64,000 bases of DNA from Rhizomicrobium sp. (GCA_037200045.1 JBBCHM010000001.1:434001-498000); one strand, 5' to 3'. Positions 37,139 through 48,673 are shown, counted from the first letter of the stretch. The notes: a model not told the origin generated them from the letters alone. Numbers and translations are program-made.

Positions 37139-38737
37139 ATGAAGCAGGGCCCCACGATCTATCAGCGGCGCATCGTGATCGGCGCGGCCCTGTGCGTCGC
37201 GGCCTTCGCGCTGGTCGGCGTGCGCCTTGTCGACGTCACCCTGTTCCGCCACGGCCAGGCCGCGGTGGCCGCCGGCGACGGGTTGTTCGCCCGCGCCGAC
37301 ATCGTCGACCGCAATGGCGAGCTTCTGGCGCGCGATCTTCCGGTCATGGACCTCTATGTCCGCCCGCACGCGCTCTACGACAGGGACCAGGCGGCGCGCG
37401 ATCTGGCGTCGATCACCGGCACCGACTATCCGCGGCTCAAATCCGCCTTCGACCATGCCAAGAGCCCTTACGTCCTGGTCGCCCGCCAGCTCACGCCCGA
37501 CGTGCAGGACAAGGTGATGCGGCTGGGTCTCCCCGGCCTGGAGTTCGAGCCCAACACCAAGCGCTATTATCCCGACGGCCGCGCCACGGCGCAGCTTCTC
37601 GGCGTCACCGATCCCGACGGCAACGGCCAATCGGGCCTGGAAGGCGGGCTCGACGTCCAGCTCCGCACCGCGCCGACCATTCCCGTCCAGCTCTCCGTCG
37701 ACATGCGCGTGCAATACATCCTGGCCAACGAGGTCGAGGCGGCGCGCAAGACCTTCCGCGCGCTGGCCGCCGGCGGCGTGGTGATGGACGTGAACACCGG
37801 CGAGATCCTCGCCATGGTCTCGATGCCGGATTTCGATCCGAACTATCGCCATCTCACCGGCGCCGATTCCGACCACAACATCATGGCCGCCGACCGCTAC
37901 GAGCTCGGCTCGGTGTTCAAGGTCCTGTCCTTCACCCTGGCGATGGAGGACCACACCACCACGCCGGACGAAGTATTCCCCATCGGCAACGGCTTTCGGA
38001 TCGGCAAGTTCACCATCCACGAGGCCGAGCACATGCCGGCCACCTACACCGCGCGCGAGGTGCTGGCGCATTCCTCCAACATCGGCACGGCGCAGATCGC
38101 GCTGCGCTCCGGCGGCGTGCGCCAGCGCCAGTTCCTCGACAGCATGGGCGTGTTGCATATCCTTCACACCGAGCTCTCGGAATTCGCCCGCCCGCTTTAT
38201 CCCGCGCCCAAGAACTGGGGCACGATCGAGACCGCGACCATCGGTTTCGGCCACGGCATTTCGGTCGCGCCGCTCTCTTATGTCGCCGCCGCCGCCATCG
38301 TCGTGAACGGCGGCCGCCGGGTCGCGCCGACCTTCCTGAAACATGCGGCCGATGCGCGCGGCGAGCAGGTGATCAAGCCGCAAACCAGCCTGAAAATGCG
38401 CGAATTGCTGCGCTATGTCGTCACCGACGGCACCGGCCGCAAGGCCGATATCCCGGGCTATGACGTCGGCGGCAAGACCGGCTCGGCGGAAAAGCCGATT
38501 CCCAACGGACATGGTTACCAGCCCCATGTGCTGGTGACCTCCTTCCTCGCCGTTTTCCCCATCGAGGATCCGCGCTACATTGTCTTTGTTCTCCTGGACA
38601 CGCCGCACGGGACCAAGGAAACGGGCGGCACCGCCTTGGCCGGTTTGACGGCGGCGCCGCTCGCGGGCCGCGTGATCTCGCGCATCGCGCCGATCCTGGG
38701 CGTGGCGCAGAGGCCCGCGCCGCGTGGGAATACATAA
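37139..38737 (+). CDS. ftsI: Septal transpeptidase FtsI (PBP3)
   Basis: Cross-links septal peptidoglycan as the partner of FtsW. The 532 residues have one N-terminal helix (~11-30), then a PBP dimer domain with DRNGELLARD. In the transpeptidase domain the nucleophile Ser258 lies in GSVFK, then SSN in AHSSNIGTAQ, and the KTG triad in VGGKTGSAEKP. GSVFK differs from the usual GSTFK. The stop TAA shares one base with the murE ATG. Confidence 0.95.
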   Translation: MKQGPTIYQRRIVIGAALCVAAFALVGVRLVDVTLFRHGQAAVAAGDGLFARADIVDRNGELLARDLPVMDLYVRPHALYDRDQAARDLASITGTDYPRLKSAFDHAKSPYVLVARQLTPDVQDKVMRLGLPGLEFEPNTKRYYPDGRATAQLLGVTDPDGNGQSGLEGGLDVQLRTAPTIPVQLSVDMRVQYILANEVEAARKTFRALAAGGVVMDVNTGEILAMVSMPDFDPNYRHLTGADSDHNIMAADRYELGSVFKVLSFTLAMEDHTTTPDEVFPIGNGFRIGKFTIHEAEHMPATYTAREVLAHSSNIGTAQIALRSGGVRQRQFLDSMGVLHILHTELSEFARPLYPAPKNWGTIETATIGFGHGISVAPLSYVAAAAIVVNGGRRVAPTFLKHAADARGEQVIKPQTSLKMRELLRYVVTDGTGRKADIPGYDVGGKTGSAEKPIPNGHGYQPHVLVTSFLAVFPIEDPRYIVFVLLDTPHGTKETGGTALAGLTAAPLAGRVISRIAPILGVAQRPAPRGNT

Positions 38738-40230
38738 TGGGACCACAATCGGGAGCCAGTATCACGTCGGGTAGAGTGGGTATGGACGCCATGAAGGCGC
38801 CCCCGGATTCCATCGCCGGAGAATACACCGGGCTTGCGAGCGACAGCCGCGAGGTCAAGCCCGGTTATTTGTTCGCGGCGCTGCCCGGCACCAAGGCCGA
38901 CGGCGCGGCCTTCGTGAAGGACGCCGTGGCGCGGGGCGCGATCGCCGTGCTCGGCCGCCCCGATGTCGCCCCGGCCGCCGCCGCGCTCGGCGTGCGCTTT
39001 ATCTCCGACGACAATCCGCGCCTCGGCCTTGCCAGGACCGCCGCGCGCTTCTTCGGCGCCCAGCCCAGGATCGTCGCCGCCGTCACCGGCACCAAGGGCA
39101 AGTCCTCCATCGTCGCCTTCGTGCGCGAGATCTGGACCGCGCTCGGCAAGCCGGCCGCCAGCCTCGGCACGGTCGGCGTCGTCACGCCCAAGGGCGAGAT
39201 TCCGCTGAAGCACACCACGCCCGACCCGATCGAGATCCATCGCCTCTTGGCGCAATTGAAGAAGGACGGCATCGACCATCTGGCGCTGGAAGCCTCCAGC
39301 CACGGCCTCGACCAGTTCCGCCTGGATGGCGTCGAGATCGCCGCCTGCGCCTTCACGAATCTGAGCCGCGACCATTTTGATTATCACGGTTCGGTCGAGA
39401 ACTATCTCCACGCCAAGCTGCGCCTGTTCACCGAGGTCGCGCGCGACGACGCGCTGGCCGTGGTCAACGCCGACGCCGAATATGCCGACCGCTTCATCGC
39501 CGCGGCGCGCAAGCGCGGCCTCGCGATCATGGCGGTCGGCGAACATGGCGAAGCCATTCGGATGCTGTCGCGCGAAGGCCGCCTCGACGGACAGACGCTG
39601 ACGCTGCGCCACGACGGCCACGATTACACGGTTTCGCTGCCGCTGGCCGGCAGCTTCCAGGCATCCAACGCCCTCGTCGCCGCCGCGCTGGTGATCGGCC
39701 TGGGCGACGATCCGGCGAAAGTCTTCGCCGCGCTCGAACATCTCAAAGGCGCCCCTGGGCGCCTGGAGAAGGTCGCCGTCGCCGCGTCCGGCGCGCCGAT
39801 CTATATCGACTACGCCCACACCCCGGATTCGCTGGAGAAGGTGCTCGCCGCGATCCGCCCGCATGTCACGGGCAGGCTGCATGTCGTGTTCGGCTGCGGC
39901 GGCGACCGCGACAAGGGCAAGCGCCCGCTGATGGGCGAAGCCGCGACGCGCAATGCCGACGCCGTCATCGTCACCGACGACAACCCCCGCACCGAAGACG
40001 CGGCCACGATCCGCAAGGAAGCCCTCGCCGGCGCGCCGGGCGCGCGCGAGATCGGCGACCGCGCCACCGCCATCCGCGAAGGCATCGCCGCGCTCGGTGC
40101 CGGCGACATCCTCGTCATCGCCGGTAAGGGCCATGAGACCGGCCAGATCGTCGGCACGCAGGTGCTTCCGTTCTCCGACCGCGCCGTCGCCATCGCCGCC
40201 GCCCTCTCGCTCGGAGGGCGCGCCGCATGA
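38737..40230 (+). CDS. murE: UDP-MurNAc-tripeptide synthetase (meso-DAP adding)
   Basis: Adds meso-diaminopimelate to UDP-MurNAc-L-Ala-D-Glu. The 497 residues include the ATP loop VTGTKGKSS (Lys for the usual Asn), HTTPDPIEIHRLL, LEASSHGLDQFR, and the DNPRTED motif that selects meso-DAP over lysine. TAATG couples it to ftsI. An internal ATG at codon 16 (MDAMKAPPDS) is an alternative start. Confidence 0.95.
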   Translation: MGPQSGASITSGRVGMDAMKAPPDSIAGEYTGLASDSREVKPGYLFAALPGTKADGAAFVKDAVARGAIAVLGRPDVAPAAAALGVRFISDDNPRLGLARTAARFFGAQPRIVAAVTGTKGKSSIVAFVREIWTALGKPAASLGTVGVVTPKGEIPLKHTTPDPIEIHRLLAQLKKDGIDHLALEASSHGLDQFRLDGVEIAACAFTNLSRDHFDYHGSVENYLHAKLRLFTEVARDDALAVVNADAEYADRFIAAARKRGLAIMAVGEHGEAIRMLSREGRLDGQTLTLRHDGHDYTVSLPLAGSFQASNALVAAALVIGLGDDPAKVFAALEHLKGAPGRLEKVAVAASGAPIYIDYAHTPDSLEKVLAAIRPHVTGRLHVVFGCGGDRDKGKRPLMGEAATRNADAVIVTDDNPRTEDAATIRKEALAGAPGAREIGDRATAIREGIAALGAGDILVIAGKGHETGQIVGTQVLPFSDRAVAIAAALSLGGRAA

Positions 40231-41600
40231 CCATGCCGCTCTGGACCTCCGAAGAAGCGCAAGGCGCGACGCTTGCCATTCCTGGAAAACCATTCGAAGT
40301 GAACGGCCTCTCCATCGACACGCGCACGCTTCAGCCCGGCGATCTCTTCGTCGCGCTGAAGGGCGACAACCGCGACGGCCATGATTTCGTGAAGGCGGCA
40401 TTCGAAGCCAAGGCCGGCGCCGCCCTGGTCAGCCGCGAGCCGGCGGGCCTTGCACCCGGCTCGGCGCTGCTCACCGTGGCGCACACCCAGCGCGGCCTCG
40501 AAGACCTCGCCCGCGCCGCCCGCGCCCGCAGTTCAGCCAAGATCGTCGGCGTCACCGGCAGCGCCGGCAAGACCACGACGAAGGAGCTTCTGCGCCTCGC
40601 CCTCGGCGCGCTCGGCGCCACGCATTGCTCGGCCGCGTCCTACAACAACCATTGGGGCGTGCCGCTCAGCCTCGCTTCGTTGCCGCGCGGCGCGCAGTAC
40701 GGCGTGTTCGAGATCGGCATGAATCATTTCGGCGAGATCCGCAATCTCGTGAGCTTCGTGCAGCCGCATGTCGCGCTCGTCACCACCATCGCGCCGGCGC
40801 ATCTGGAATTCTTCGGCAATTGCGACGCCATCGCCGACGCCAAGTCCGAGATCTTCGAGGGCCTCGCCCCCGGCGGCGCCGCGATCCTCCCCGCCGACAG
40901 TCCCTATGCCGACCGCCTGAAAGCCCGCGCCCGCCAGGCCCATGTCGCGCGGGTTCTCGCCTTCGGCGAAAAACCCGGCAGCGACGCGCGCCTGCTCGAC
41001 TATTCCGAAACCGCCGAGGGCGCGAGCGTGAAGGCCGACATCCTCGGCACGCCGGTCGAATTCCGCATCGGTGCGCCCGGCAAGCACATCGCCGGCAACG
41101 CGGTGGCCGCGCTGCTCGCCGTCGCGCTGCTCGACGGCGACGTCCTCAATGCCGCCGCCGCGCTCAAGGGCTTTGCGGCGCTGAAGGGCAGGGGGGCGCG
41201 CTTCTCCGCCGCCGGCATCGACGTGATCGACGAAAGCTACAACGCCAACACCGCCTCGATGGCCGCCGCGCTCGCGCTATTGGGCGCCGCGAAAGGCCGC
41301 CGCATCGCCGTGCTCGGCGACATGCTGGAGATGGGTCCGGACGGCGCCGCGCACCACGCCGGCCTCGCCGCGCCCGTCGAAGCGGCGAAGGCCGATCTCG
41401 TCTTCCTCTGCGGGACGCAGATGAAGGCGCTGTGGGACATCCTGCCCGCCGCGCGCCGCGGCGCCTGGGCCGCGACCTCCGCCGAGCTCGTCGCGCCACT
41501 GGCCGCGGCGCTGCGCGCCGGCGACGTCGTGCTGGTGAAGGGGTCGCTCGGCAGCAAGATGGCCGTCGTCATCGATGCGTTGAAAGCGAGGGTTGCGTAA
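40227..41600 (+). CDS. murF: UDP-MurNAc-pentapeptide synthetase MurF
   Basis: Adds D-Ala-D-Ala to the UDP-MurNAc-tripeptide. The 457 residues have SIDTRTLQPGDLFVALKGDN, the P-loop GVTGSAGKTTTKE, NNHWGVPLSLA, FEIGMNHFGEI and DESYNANTASMAAAL. It overlaps murE by four bases (ATGA); mraY follows three bases after the stop. Confidence 0.96.
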   Translation: MTMPLWTSEEAQGATLAIPGKPFEVNGLSIDTRTLQPGDLFVALKGDNRDGHDFVKAAFEAKAGAALVSREPAGLAPGSALLTVAHTQRGLEDLARAARARSSAKIVGVTGSAGKTTTKELLRLALGALGATHCSAASYNNHWGVPLSLASLPRGAQYGVFEIGMNHFGEIRNLVSFVQPHVALVTTIAPAHLEFFGNCDAIADAKSEIFEGLAPGGAAILPADSPYADRLKARARQAHVARVLAFGEKPGSDARLLDYSETAEGASVKADILGTPVEFRIGAPGKHIAGNAVAALLAVALLDGDVLNAAAALKGFAALKGRGARFSAAGIDVIDESYNANTASMAAALALLGAAKGRRIAVLGDMLEMGPDGAAHHAGLAAPVEAAKADLVFLCGTQMKALWDILPAARRGAWAATSAELVAPLAAALRAGDVVLVKGSLGSKMAVVIDALKARVA

Positions 41601-41603
41601 CCG

Positions 41604-42695
41604 ATGCTGTATTATCTCTCGCTGCTCACCCACACCGACCAGCTCGCCTTCTTCCGGCTGTTCAAATATCTCACCTTCCGCTCCGGCGGCGCGGTGATCA
41701 CGGCGCTGATCTTCGCCTTCATCGTCAACGGTTCGCTGATCCGCTGGCTGAAGGCGAAACAGGGCAAGGGCCAGCCGATCCGCGCCGACGGGCCGCAGCG
41801 CCACATCGTGGAGAAAGCCGGCACGCCGACCATGGGCGGCCTCCTGATCCTCCTGCCCTGGGTGATCGCCACGCTGCTCTGGGCCAATCTCGCCAACGAA
41901 TATGTCTGGATCGTCCTCTTCGTCACCGTCGCCTATGGCGCGCTCGGCTTCGCCGACGACTACCAGAAGGTCACCAAGCGCACTTCCGGCGGCGTCAGCG
42001 GCTATGTCCGCCTCGCCGTCGAGTTCGGCGTCGCCTTCATCGCCACCTGGGCGCTGATGCATCTCGAGGAGACGCCGCTGCAGGGCACGCTGGCGGTGCC
42101 GTTCTTCAAGTCTTTCGTCATCCCGTTCGGCATCGGCTTCGTCGTGGTCGGCGGCATCGTGATCGCCGGCGCCGCCAATGCGGTGAACTTCACCGACGGC
42201 CTCGACGGCCTCGCCATCGTGCCGGTGATGATCGCGGCGTCGACCTTCATCCTGATCGCCTATCTCGTCGGCAATGTGAACTTCGCCAAATACCTCGAAT
42301 TGATCTACGTCGCCGGCACCGGCGAACTTGCCGTCTTCCTCGCCGCCCTGGTCGGCGCCGGCCTCGGTTTCCTCTGGTACAACGCGCCGCCCGCCATGGT
42401 GTTCATGGGCGACACCGGTTCGCTGCCGCTCGGCGGCGCGCTCGGTGCCGTCGCCGTCGCCGTCAAGCACGAGATCGTGCTCGCCATCGTCGGCGGGCTT
42501 TTCGTGTTCGAGACCGTCTCGGTGATCGTCCAGGTCATCTCGTTCAGGCTGACCGGCAAGCGCGTCTTCCGCATGGCGCCGATCCACCACCATTACGAAC
42601 AGCTCGGCTGGAAGGAGCCCACCATCGTCATCCGTTTCTGGATCGTCGCGGTGGTGCTCGCTTTGGTCGGCCTCGCAACCTTGAAGCTGCGGTAG
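41604..42695 (+). CDS. mraY: Phospho-MurNAc-pentapeptide transferase MraY
   Basis: An inner-membrane enzyme joining phospho-MurNAc-pentapeptide to undecaprenyl phosphate, making lipid I. The 363 residues span about ten helices. Catalytic Asp pair in [30 protein letters not shown] and the HHHYE-type motif [13 protein letters not shown] are present. murD starts three bases after the stop. Confidence 0.97.
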   Translation: MLYYLSLLTHTDQLAFFRLFKYLTFRSGGAVITALIFAFIVNGSLIRWLKAKQGKGQPIRADGPQRHIVEKAGTPTMGGLLILLPWVIATLLWANLANEYVWIVLFVTVAYGALGFADDYQKVTKRTSGGVSGYVRLAVEFGVAFIATWALMHLEETPLQGTLAVPFFKSFVIPFGIGFVVVGGIVIAGAANAVNFTDGLDGLAIVPVMIAASTFILIAYLVGNVNFAKYLELIYVAGTGELAVFLAALVGAGLGFLWYNAPPAMVFMGDTGSLPLGGALGAVAVAVKHEIVLAIVGGLFVFETVSVIVQVISFRLTGKRVFRMAPIHHHYEQLGWKEPTIVIRFWIVAVVLALVGLATLKLR

Positions 42696-42698
42696 GCG

Positions 42699-44117
42699 AT
42701 GATCGCGGCGCGCGCCTTCAAGCACAAGGATGTCGGCGTCTTCGGGCTGGCGCGCAGCGGCATGGCGTCGATCGCGTCGCTCAAGGCCGGCGGCGCGCAT
42801 GTCTTTGCCTGGGACGACCGGGAGGACGCGCGGCGTGAGGCCGAGGGCCTCGGCGCGGTCGTCGTGCCCATCGCCAGTTGGGCATGGGACAGGCTGCAGG
42901 CGCTGGTGCTGTCGCCCGGCGTGCCGCTGACCCATCCCAAGCCCCATGCCATCGTCGAGCGCGCCCGCGCCGCCGCCGTCGAAGTGATCGGCGACATGGA
43001 GCTGTTCGCGCGCGAGATGGCGGCCGATCCCGCCGTGCCCGGCCGCAGCCCGGTCATCGCGATCACCGGCACCAACGGCAAGTCCACCACCACCGCCCTG
43101 ATCGGCCACATCCTCGCCGCCGCCGGTTACGACGTGCAGGTCGGCGGCAATATCGGCAAGGCGGTGCTTGACCTCGAACCGCCGGGCCCCAAGACGATCT
43201 ATGTGCTGGAGCTGTCGTCCTACCAGATCGATCTCGCGCCGGGCCTGGTGCCGGATGTCAGCGTGCTTTCCAACATCACGCCCGACCACATCGACCGCCA
43301 TGGCAGCTTCGAGCACTACGCCGCGGTGAAGGCGCGCCTCCTGAAGCAGACCTCCAAGGCCGGCCAGATCGTGATCGGCGTCGACGACCCTTACACCTCG
43401 GCGATCTTCACCCGCCACGCCTCGAATGGCGGCCCGCCCGCCGTGCCGGTCTCGGTCGGCAAGGTGCTGGGCCGCGGCGTCTTCGTGGTCGATGGCGCGC
43501 TCTACGACGCGCAGGGCCAGCGCGCGACGAAAGTCATGGACCTCGCATCCGCGACGCATCTGCCCGGCGCCCACAATTGGCAGAACGCCGCGCTCGCCTA
43601 TGCCGCGACCAAGCCCTATGCCAGGGACAGCCGCGCCATCGCCCAGGCCATCGGCGACTTCCCCGGCCTGGCGCACCGGATGGAAGAGGTCGGCCGCATC
43701 GGCGCGGTGCGCTTCGTCAACGATTCCAAGGCGACCAATGCCGACGCGGCGGCCCGCGCGCTCGCCTGCTACCCCGACATCTTCTGGATCGCCGGCGGCA
43801 AGGCGAAGGCGGGCGGCATCGAAAGCCTCGCACCCTTCTTCCCGCGCATCCGCAAAGCCTTCCTGATCGGCGACGCCGCGCCGGCCTTCGCCGCCACGCT
43901 GGACGGCAAGGTGGCTTACGAAATCTCCGGCACGCTGGAGGCCGCGACCCGCGCCGCCGCGTCCGCCGCCGCTGGGTCGGCGCTGCCCTCGCCGGTCGTG
44001 CTGCTGTCGCCGGCCTGCGCCTCGTTCGACCAGTTCCGGGATTTCGAGCAGCGCGGCGATGTCTTCCGCGCCCTGGTCGCCGACCTGCGCGCCCATCCCG
44101 TCCGGGAGGCGTCATGA
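42699..44117 (+). CDS. murD: UDP-MurNAc-L-alanine:D-glutamate ligase MurD
   Basis: Adds D-glutamate. The 472 residues have the N-terminal UDP-binding domain (FGLARSGMASIASLKAGG), P-loop ITGTNGKSTTTAL, LELSSYQID, SNITPDHIDRHGS, FVNDSKATNADAAARAL and the closing SPACASFDQFRDFEQRGD. It overlaps ftsW by four bases. Confidence 0.96.
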   Translation: MIAARAFKHKDVGVFGLARSGMASIASLKAGGAHVFAWDDREDARREAEGLGAVVVPIASWAWDRLQALVLSPGVPLTHPKPHAIVERARAAAVEVIGDMELFAREMAADPAVPGRSPVIAITGTNGKSTTTALIGHILAAAGYDVQVGGNIGKAVLDLEPPGPKTIYVLELSSYQIDLAPGLVPDVSVLSNITPDHIDRHGSFEHYAAVKARLLKQTSKAGQIVIGVDDPYTSAIFTRHASNGGPPAVPVSVGKVLGRGVFVVDGALYDAQGQRATKVMDLASATHLPGAHNWQNAALAYAATKPYARDSRAIAQAIGDFPGLAHRMEEVGRIGAVRFVNDSKATNADAAARALACYPDIFWIAGGKAKAGGIESLAPFFPRIRKAFLIGDAAPAFAATLDGKVAYEISGTLEAATRAAASAAAGSALPSPVVLLSPACASFDQFRDFEQRGDVFRALVADLRAHPVREAS

Positions 44118-45262
44118 ACAGCCGCGCCGACCGCAGCTCCTACGCCACCTGGTGGTGGACCATCGACCGCACCGCGCTCGTCCTGATGCTGATGCTCATC
44201 ACCATCGGATTGATGCTCGCCTTCGCCGCCAGCCCGGCCGCGACCGGCGGGCCGCTGACCGCCGGCGATTTCCGCTACACCGCCAAGCAGATCCTGTTCG
44301 CCGTCGTCGCCTTCGCGATCCTCGGCGGCGCCTCGCTGCTGTCGCTGCAGCAGGTCAAGATCGCCGCCGCCATCACCTTCGCCGTGGCGCTGATCGCCAC
44401 GGCCCTGGTGCTGGTCATCGGCAGCGAAGTGCTGGGCGCCAAGCGCTCCATCGAGTTCGGCTTCTTCTCGCTGCAGCCGTCGGAGTTCCTCAAGCCCGGC
44501 TTCGCGGTGCTCGCCGCCGCGATCCTGGCGGACCGCCAGACCATGGCGCTGCCCAAGCCGGTCATCACCCTGCTGCTGATCCTTCCCGCCATCGCCATCC
44601 TGCTCAAGCAGCCCGATGTCGGCCAGACGACGCTTCTGATCGCGCTGTGGGCGACGCTGTTGTTCTTCTCCGGCGCGCCGCTGAAATGGATGGGCGGCCT
44701 GGCCGGCGGCGGCGTGGTGCTCGGCCTTGTCGCCTATCTGCTGTTCCCGCACGTCCATCACCGCATCGACCAGTTCCTCAATCCGACCGATACCGGCTAC
44801 CAGACCGGCCTGGCGCTGAAGGCGTTCGCGCATGGCGGCCTCACCGGTGTCGGCCCCGGCGCCGGCACGGTGAAATACCGCCTGCCCGAGGCGCACTCCG
44901 ACTTCGTCTTCGCCGTCGCCGGCGAGGAGTTCGGCCTCATCCTGTGCGGCGTCATCGCCATCCTGTTCTGCCTGTTGACCGTGCGCCTGTTGCTGCGCGC
45001 CGCCGACCAGCGCGACCGCTTCTCCCAGCTCGCCGGTGCAGCGCTCGCCACCGTCACCGCGCTCCAGGCTTTCATCAACATGGGTGTGGCGGTCAGCCTG
45101 TTGCCCGCCAAGGGCATGACCCTGCCGTTCATTTCCTATGGCGGCTCCTCGCTGTTCGCGGTGGCGCTGACCATGGGCTTCGCGCTCGCCGTGACGCGCC
45201 AGCGGCCGCAGCTTCCCACCCGCGATCCCTCGCTGCTCGAACTGTTCGGGGCGCGCGCATGA
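44114..45262 (+). CDS. ftsW: Septal peptidoglycan glycosyltransferase FtsW
   Basis: A SEDS-family polymerase acting with FtsI. The 382 residues form about ten helices. Visible are the catalytic-side motifs [13 protein letters not shown] and [11 protein letters not shown], then [22 protein letters not shown], and [14 protein letters not shown]. The start ATG overlaps murD. murG overlaps at the end. Confidence 0.95.
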   Translation: MNSRADRSSYATWWWTIDRTALVLMLMLITIGLMLAFAASPAATGGPLTAGDFRYTAKQILFAVVAFAILGGASLLSLQQVKIAAAITFAVALIATALVLVIGSEVLGAKRSIEFGFFSLQPSEFLKPGFAVLAAAILADRQTMALPKPVITLLLILPAIAILLKQPDVGQTTLLIALWATLLFFSGAPLKWMGGLAGGGVVLGLVAYLLFPHVHHRIDQFLNPTDTGYQTGLALKAFAHGGLTGVGPGAGTVKYRLPEAHSDFVFAVAGEEFGLILCGVIAILFCLLTVRLLLRAADQRDRFSQLAGAALATVTALQAFINMGVAVSLLPAKGMTLPFISYGGSSLFAVALTMGFALAVTRQRPQLPTRDPSLLELFGARA

Positions 45263-46350
45263 GCCTGATCGTGCTCTCGGCCGGCGGCACCGGCGGCCAT
45301 CTCTTCCCGGCACAGGCGCTGGCCGGCGAACTGCAGAAGCGCGGCAATTCCATCGTCGTGATGACCGATGCCCGCTTCAAGAACTACGCGACCGCCTTTC
45401 CCGGCGCGCGGATCGAGACCGTGCCCTCCGCCGCCTTCTCCGACCGCTCGATCCTCGGCCTGATGGCCTCGCCGTTCGAGATCGTCGGCGGCATCGTGAT
45501 GTCGCTGATCAAGCTGGCGCGCCTGAGGCCCGCCGCCGTCGTCGGCTTCGGCGGCTATCCCAGCGTGCCGGTGATGCTCGCCGCCATCGTCACGCGGATC
45601 CCGACCGCGATCCTCACACCCGACGCCCTGATGGGCCGCGCCAATCGCCTCGTCATGAACAGCGTGAACCTGATCGCGGCGAACTTCCCGCTGGTGCGCT
45701 TCCTGCCCAAGGACATGCGCAAGGTCGTCTACACCGGCAACACGCTGCGCCCCGAAGTCGTGGCGCTGGCCGGCGCGCCCTACGACACACCGAGCGCCGC
45801 CGGCCCGCTGAAGCTTCTCGTGTTCGGCGGCAGCCAGGGCGCCCGCGTCTTCAGCGAGATCGTTCCCGCCGCCGTCGCGCTGTTGCCCGATGCGCTCCGC
45901 GCCCGTCTCGACATCGTGCAGCAATGCCGCCCCGAAGATCTCGAAGGCGTGAAGGCGATCTACGCCAAAGCCGGCGTGAAAGCCGAACTGGCGCCGTTCT
46001 TCGGCGATCTGCCCCAGCGCATGGCCGCCACACACCTTGTTATCTGCCGCTCCGGCGCCGGCACGGTGAGCGAGCTCGCCGTGATCGGCCGCCCCGCCAT
46101 CCTGGTGCCGCTGCCGCATGCGCTGGACGACAACCAGACCCCGAACGCCGACGCGCTGGCGAAAGCCGGCGGCGGCTGGCGCGTGCGCCAATCCGAACTC
46201 TCGCCGAAGAAGCTCGCGGAGATGCTGACGGCGGCGTTCGCATCGCCCGGCGACCTAGCCAAACGCGCCGCGTCGGCGCGCGCCATCGCCAAGGCCGACG
46301 GCACGCAGCGCTTCGCCGACGCGGTGCTCAAGATCGCGAGGGCCGCATGA
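45259..46350 (+). CDS. murG: UDP-GlcNAc:lipid I N-acetylglucosaminyltransferase MurG
   Basis: Makes lipid II at the inner face of the membrane. The 363 residues carry the acceptor-site loop [10 protein letters not shown] (His14), [29 protein letters not shown] and DDNQTPNA. Two conserved spots differ from the usual family: HEQNxxxGRxNR is [12 protein letters not shown] at 119-130, and DDHQT is DDNQT. Position, length and other motifs make MurG certain; the substitutions are noted separately. ATGA junctions at both ends. Confidence 0.95.
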   Translation: MSLIVLSAGGTGGHLFPAQALAGELQKRGNSIVVMTDARFKNYATAFPGARIETVPSAAFSDRSILGLMASPFEIVGGIVMSLIKLARLRPAAVVGFGGYPSVPVMLAAIVTRIPTAILTPDALMGRANRLVMNSVNLIAANFPLVRFLPKDMRKVVYTGNTLRPEVVALAGAPYDTPSAAGPLKLLVFGGSQGARVFSEIVPAAVALLPDALRARLDIVQQCRPEDLEGVKAIYAKAGVKAELAPFFGDLPQRMAATHLVICRSGAGTVSELAVIGRPAILVPLPHALDDNQTPNADALAKAGGGWRVRQSELSPKKLAEMLTAAFASPGDLAKRAASARAIAKADGTQRFADAVLKIARAA

Positions 46351-47774
46351 CCGCGCCCGTGCACACCCGCGTGCCGCTCGACGTCGGCACCATCCATTTC
46401 ATCGGCATCGGCGGCATCGGCATGAGCGGCATCGCCGAGATCATGCACAATCTCGGCTACAAGGTTCAAGGCAGCGACGTGGCCGACAACGCCAATGTCA
46501 GGCGCCTCAAGAAGATGGGCATCCCCGTGATGCTCGGCCACGATCCGGCGAACCTGGCGGACGCCCACGCCGTCGTCTATTCCTCCGCCGTCAAGCCCGG
46601 CAATCCGGAGTTCGACGCCGCCCGCGCCCAAAGCCTGCCGCTGGTGCGCCGCGCCGAGATGCTGGCCGAGATCATGCGCCTGCGCTCCTGCGTCGCCGTC
46701 GCCGGCACCAACGGCAAGACCACGACCACGACGATGATCGCCGCGCTGCTCGACGCCGGCGGGCTCGATCCCACGGTGGTCAATGGCGGCATCATCAACG
46801 CCTATGGCACCAATGCGCGGCTCGGCGCCGGCGAATGGGTCGTGGTCGAGGCCGACGAGAGCGACGGCACCTTCCTCAAGCTGCCGGCCACCGTCGCGGT
46901 CGTCACCAACGCCGACCCGGACCATCTGGACTTCTACGGCACCTTCGACCGCATGCGCGAGGCCTTCCAGCGCTTCGTCGAGAACATCCCGTTCTACGGC
47001 TTCGCCGTGCTCTGCCTCGACCATCCCGAGGTCCAGGCCATGGTCGGCCGCATCGAGGACCGCCGCCTCATCACCTATGGCTTCAGCCCGCAGGCCGATA
47101 TCCGCGCCACCGGCGTCCGCTTCGCCAAGGGCGTGTCGCATTTCGAAGTGGTCATCACCGACCGCCGCAAGAACGCGCAGATTCGCCTTGAGGACATGTG
47201 CCTGCCGATGCCCGGCGAGCACAACGTCCAGAACGCGCTGGCGGCGATCACCGTGGCGCGCGAACTCGGCGTCTCCGACGACACGATCCGCACCGCGCTG
47301 GCGAAATTCGGCGGCGTCGGCCGCCGCTTCACCAAGGTCGGCGAATGGCACGGCGCCGCGATCATCGACGACTACGCCCACAATCCCTTCAAGATCGCCG
47401 CCGCGCTCAAGGCCGCGCGCCAGGCCTATACCGGGCCGGTGATCGCCATCGTCCAGCCGCACCGCTACACCCGCCTGCGCGACACCTTCGAGCAGTTCGC
47501 CAAATGCCTCAACGACGCGGACGTCGCCATCGTCGCGCCGATCTACGCCGCCGGCGAACAGCCGATCGAAGGCATCAGCCGCGACAGCTACGCCGAGGCC
47601 CTGCGCGCCCACGGCCATCGCGACGTCCGCGTGATCGACGGCGAGGCCGACCTGCCGGCGATGCTCGCGACCCTGGAAAAGGATTTCGCCGACGGCGCCA
47701 TCGTCTTCCTCGGCGCCGGCTCGATCACGGCCTGGGCGCACAATCTCGAAACCGCGTTGAAGGGGAGGCCGTGA
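46347..47774 (+). CDS. murC: UDP-MurNAc:L-alanine ligase MurC
   Basis: Adds the first amino acid of the stem peptide. The 475 residues have [18 protein letters not shown]-loop [59 protein letters not shown] and [10 protein letters not shown]. It overlaps murG. AGGGGAGG just before its stop serves murB. Confidence 0.97.
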   Translation: MTAPVHTRVPLDVGTIHFIGIGGIGMSGIAEIMHNLGYKVQGSDVADNANVRRLKKMGIPVMLGHDPANLADAHAVVYSSAVKPGNPEFDAARAQSLPLVRRAEMLAEIMRLRSCVAVAGTNGKTTTTTMIAALLDAGGLDPTVVNGGIINAYGTNARLGAGEWVVVEADESDGTFLKLPATVAVVTNADPDHLDFYGTFDRMREAFQRFVENIPFYGFAVLCLDHPEVQAMVGRIEDRRLITYGFSPQADIRATGVRFAKGVSHFEVVITDRRKNAQIRLEDMCLPMPGEHNVQNALAAITVARELGVSDDTIRTALAKFGGVGRRFTKVGEWHGAAIIDDYAHNPFKIAAALKAARQAYTGPVIAIVQPHRYTRLRDTFEQFAKCLNDADVAIVAPIYAAGEQPIEGISRDSYAEALRAHGHRDVRVIDGEADLPAMLATLEKDFADGAIVFLGAGSITAWAHNLETALKGRP

Positions 47775-47776
47775 AG

Positions 47777-48673
47777 ATGACCCGCCCCTGCGACGCGCTT
47801 CCGCCCGTGCGCGGCACCTACACGATGGGCGCGCCGCTGAAGGACCTCGTCTGGTTCCGCGCCGGCGGCCCGGCGGAAATCCTGTTCCGCCCCGCCGATG
47901 CCGACGACCTCGCGACCTTCCTCGCCGCCAAGCCCGCCGACACCCGCGTCAGCGTGATCGGCGTCGGCTCGAATTTGCTGATCCGCGACGGCGGCATCCC
48001 CGGCGTGGTCGTGCGACTGCCCGGCACGATGGGCAAGGTCACGGTCGAAGGCACGCGCCTCACCGCCGGCGCCGCCGCGCTCGACGCCAATGTCGCCAGG
48101 ACCGCCGCCGACGCCGGCATCGCCGGCCTCGAATTCCTGCGCGGCATCCCCGGCACGGTCGGCGGCGCGCTGCGCATGAACGCCGGCTGCTACGGCCGCG
48201 AGATCAAGGACATCCTGGTCGAGGCCACCGCCATCGACGCCAAGGGCAATCTCATCACGCTTACGCCCGCCGAGATGGGCTTCACCTATCGCCACACCGC
48301 CGCGCCCGACGATCTGATCTTCGTCTCCGCCGTCTTCGCCGGCACGCCGGACGATCCCGCCGCCGTGCGCGCCCGCATGGACAAGCTGCTCGCCGACCGC
48401 GAAGCCTCGCAGCCGGTGAAGACCCGGACCGGCGGCTCGACCTTCAAGAACCCGCCCGGCAAGAACGCCTGGAAGCTGATCGACGAGGCCGGCTGCCGCG
48501 GCCTGATGCGCGGCCCCGCGCAGGTCAGCCCGATGCATTGCAACTTCCTGATCAACACCGGCGACGCGACCGCCGCCGATATCGAGGCGCTGGGCGAAGA
48601 GGTCCGCGCCCGGGTCAAGGAGAAGACCGGCGTCGAACTGGAATGGGAAATCAAGCGGGTGGGCGTCGCATGA
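47777..48673 (+). CDS. murB: UDP-N-acetylenolpyruvoylglucosamine reductase MurB
   Basis: FAD enzyme producing UDP-MurNAc. The 298 residues contain [61 protein letters not shown] and the proton-donor region GGSTFKNP with [23 protein letters not shown] 47777 is eight bases after GGAGG; GTG 47771 overlapping the murC stop is possible. Confidence 0.96.
   Translation: MTRPCDALPPVRGTYTMGAPLKDLVWFRAGGPAEILFRPADADDLATFLAAKPADTRVSVIGVGSNLLIRDGGIPGVVVRLPGTMGKVTVEGTRLTAGAAALDANVARTAADAGIAGLEFLRGIPGTVGGALRMNAGCYGREIKDILVEATAIDAKGNLITLTPAEMGFTYRHTAAPDDLIFVSAVFAGTPDDPAAVRARMDKLLADREASQPVKTRTGGSTFKNPPGKNAWKLIDEAGCRGLMRGPAQVSPMHCNFLINTGDATAADIEALGEEVRARVKEKTGVELEWEIKRVGVA

Noticed and set aside
41277..44096. 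Long antisense frame (939 codons) across murF, mraY and murD
   Set aside because: Same codon-bias artefact; low-complexity translation covering three certain genes.
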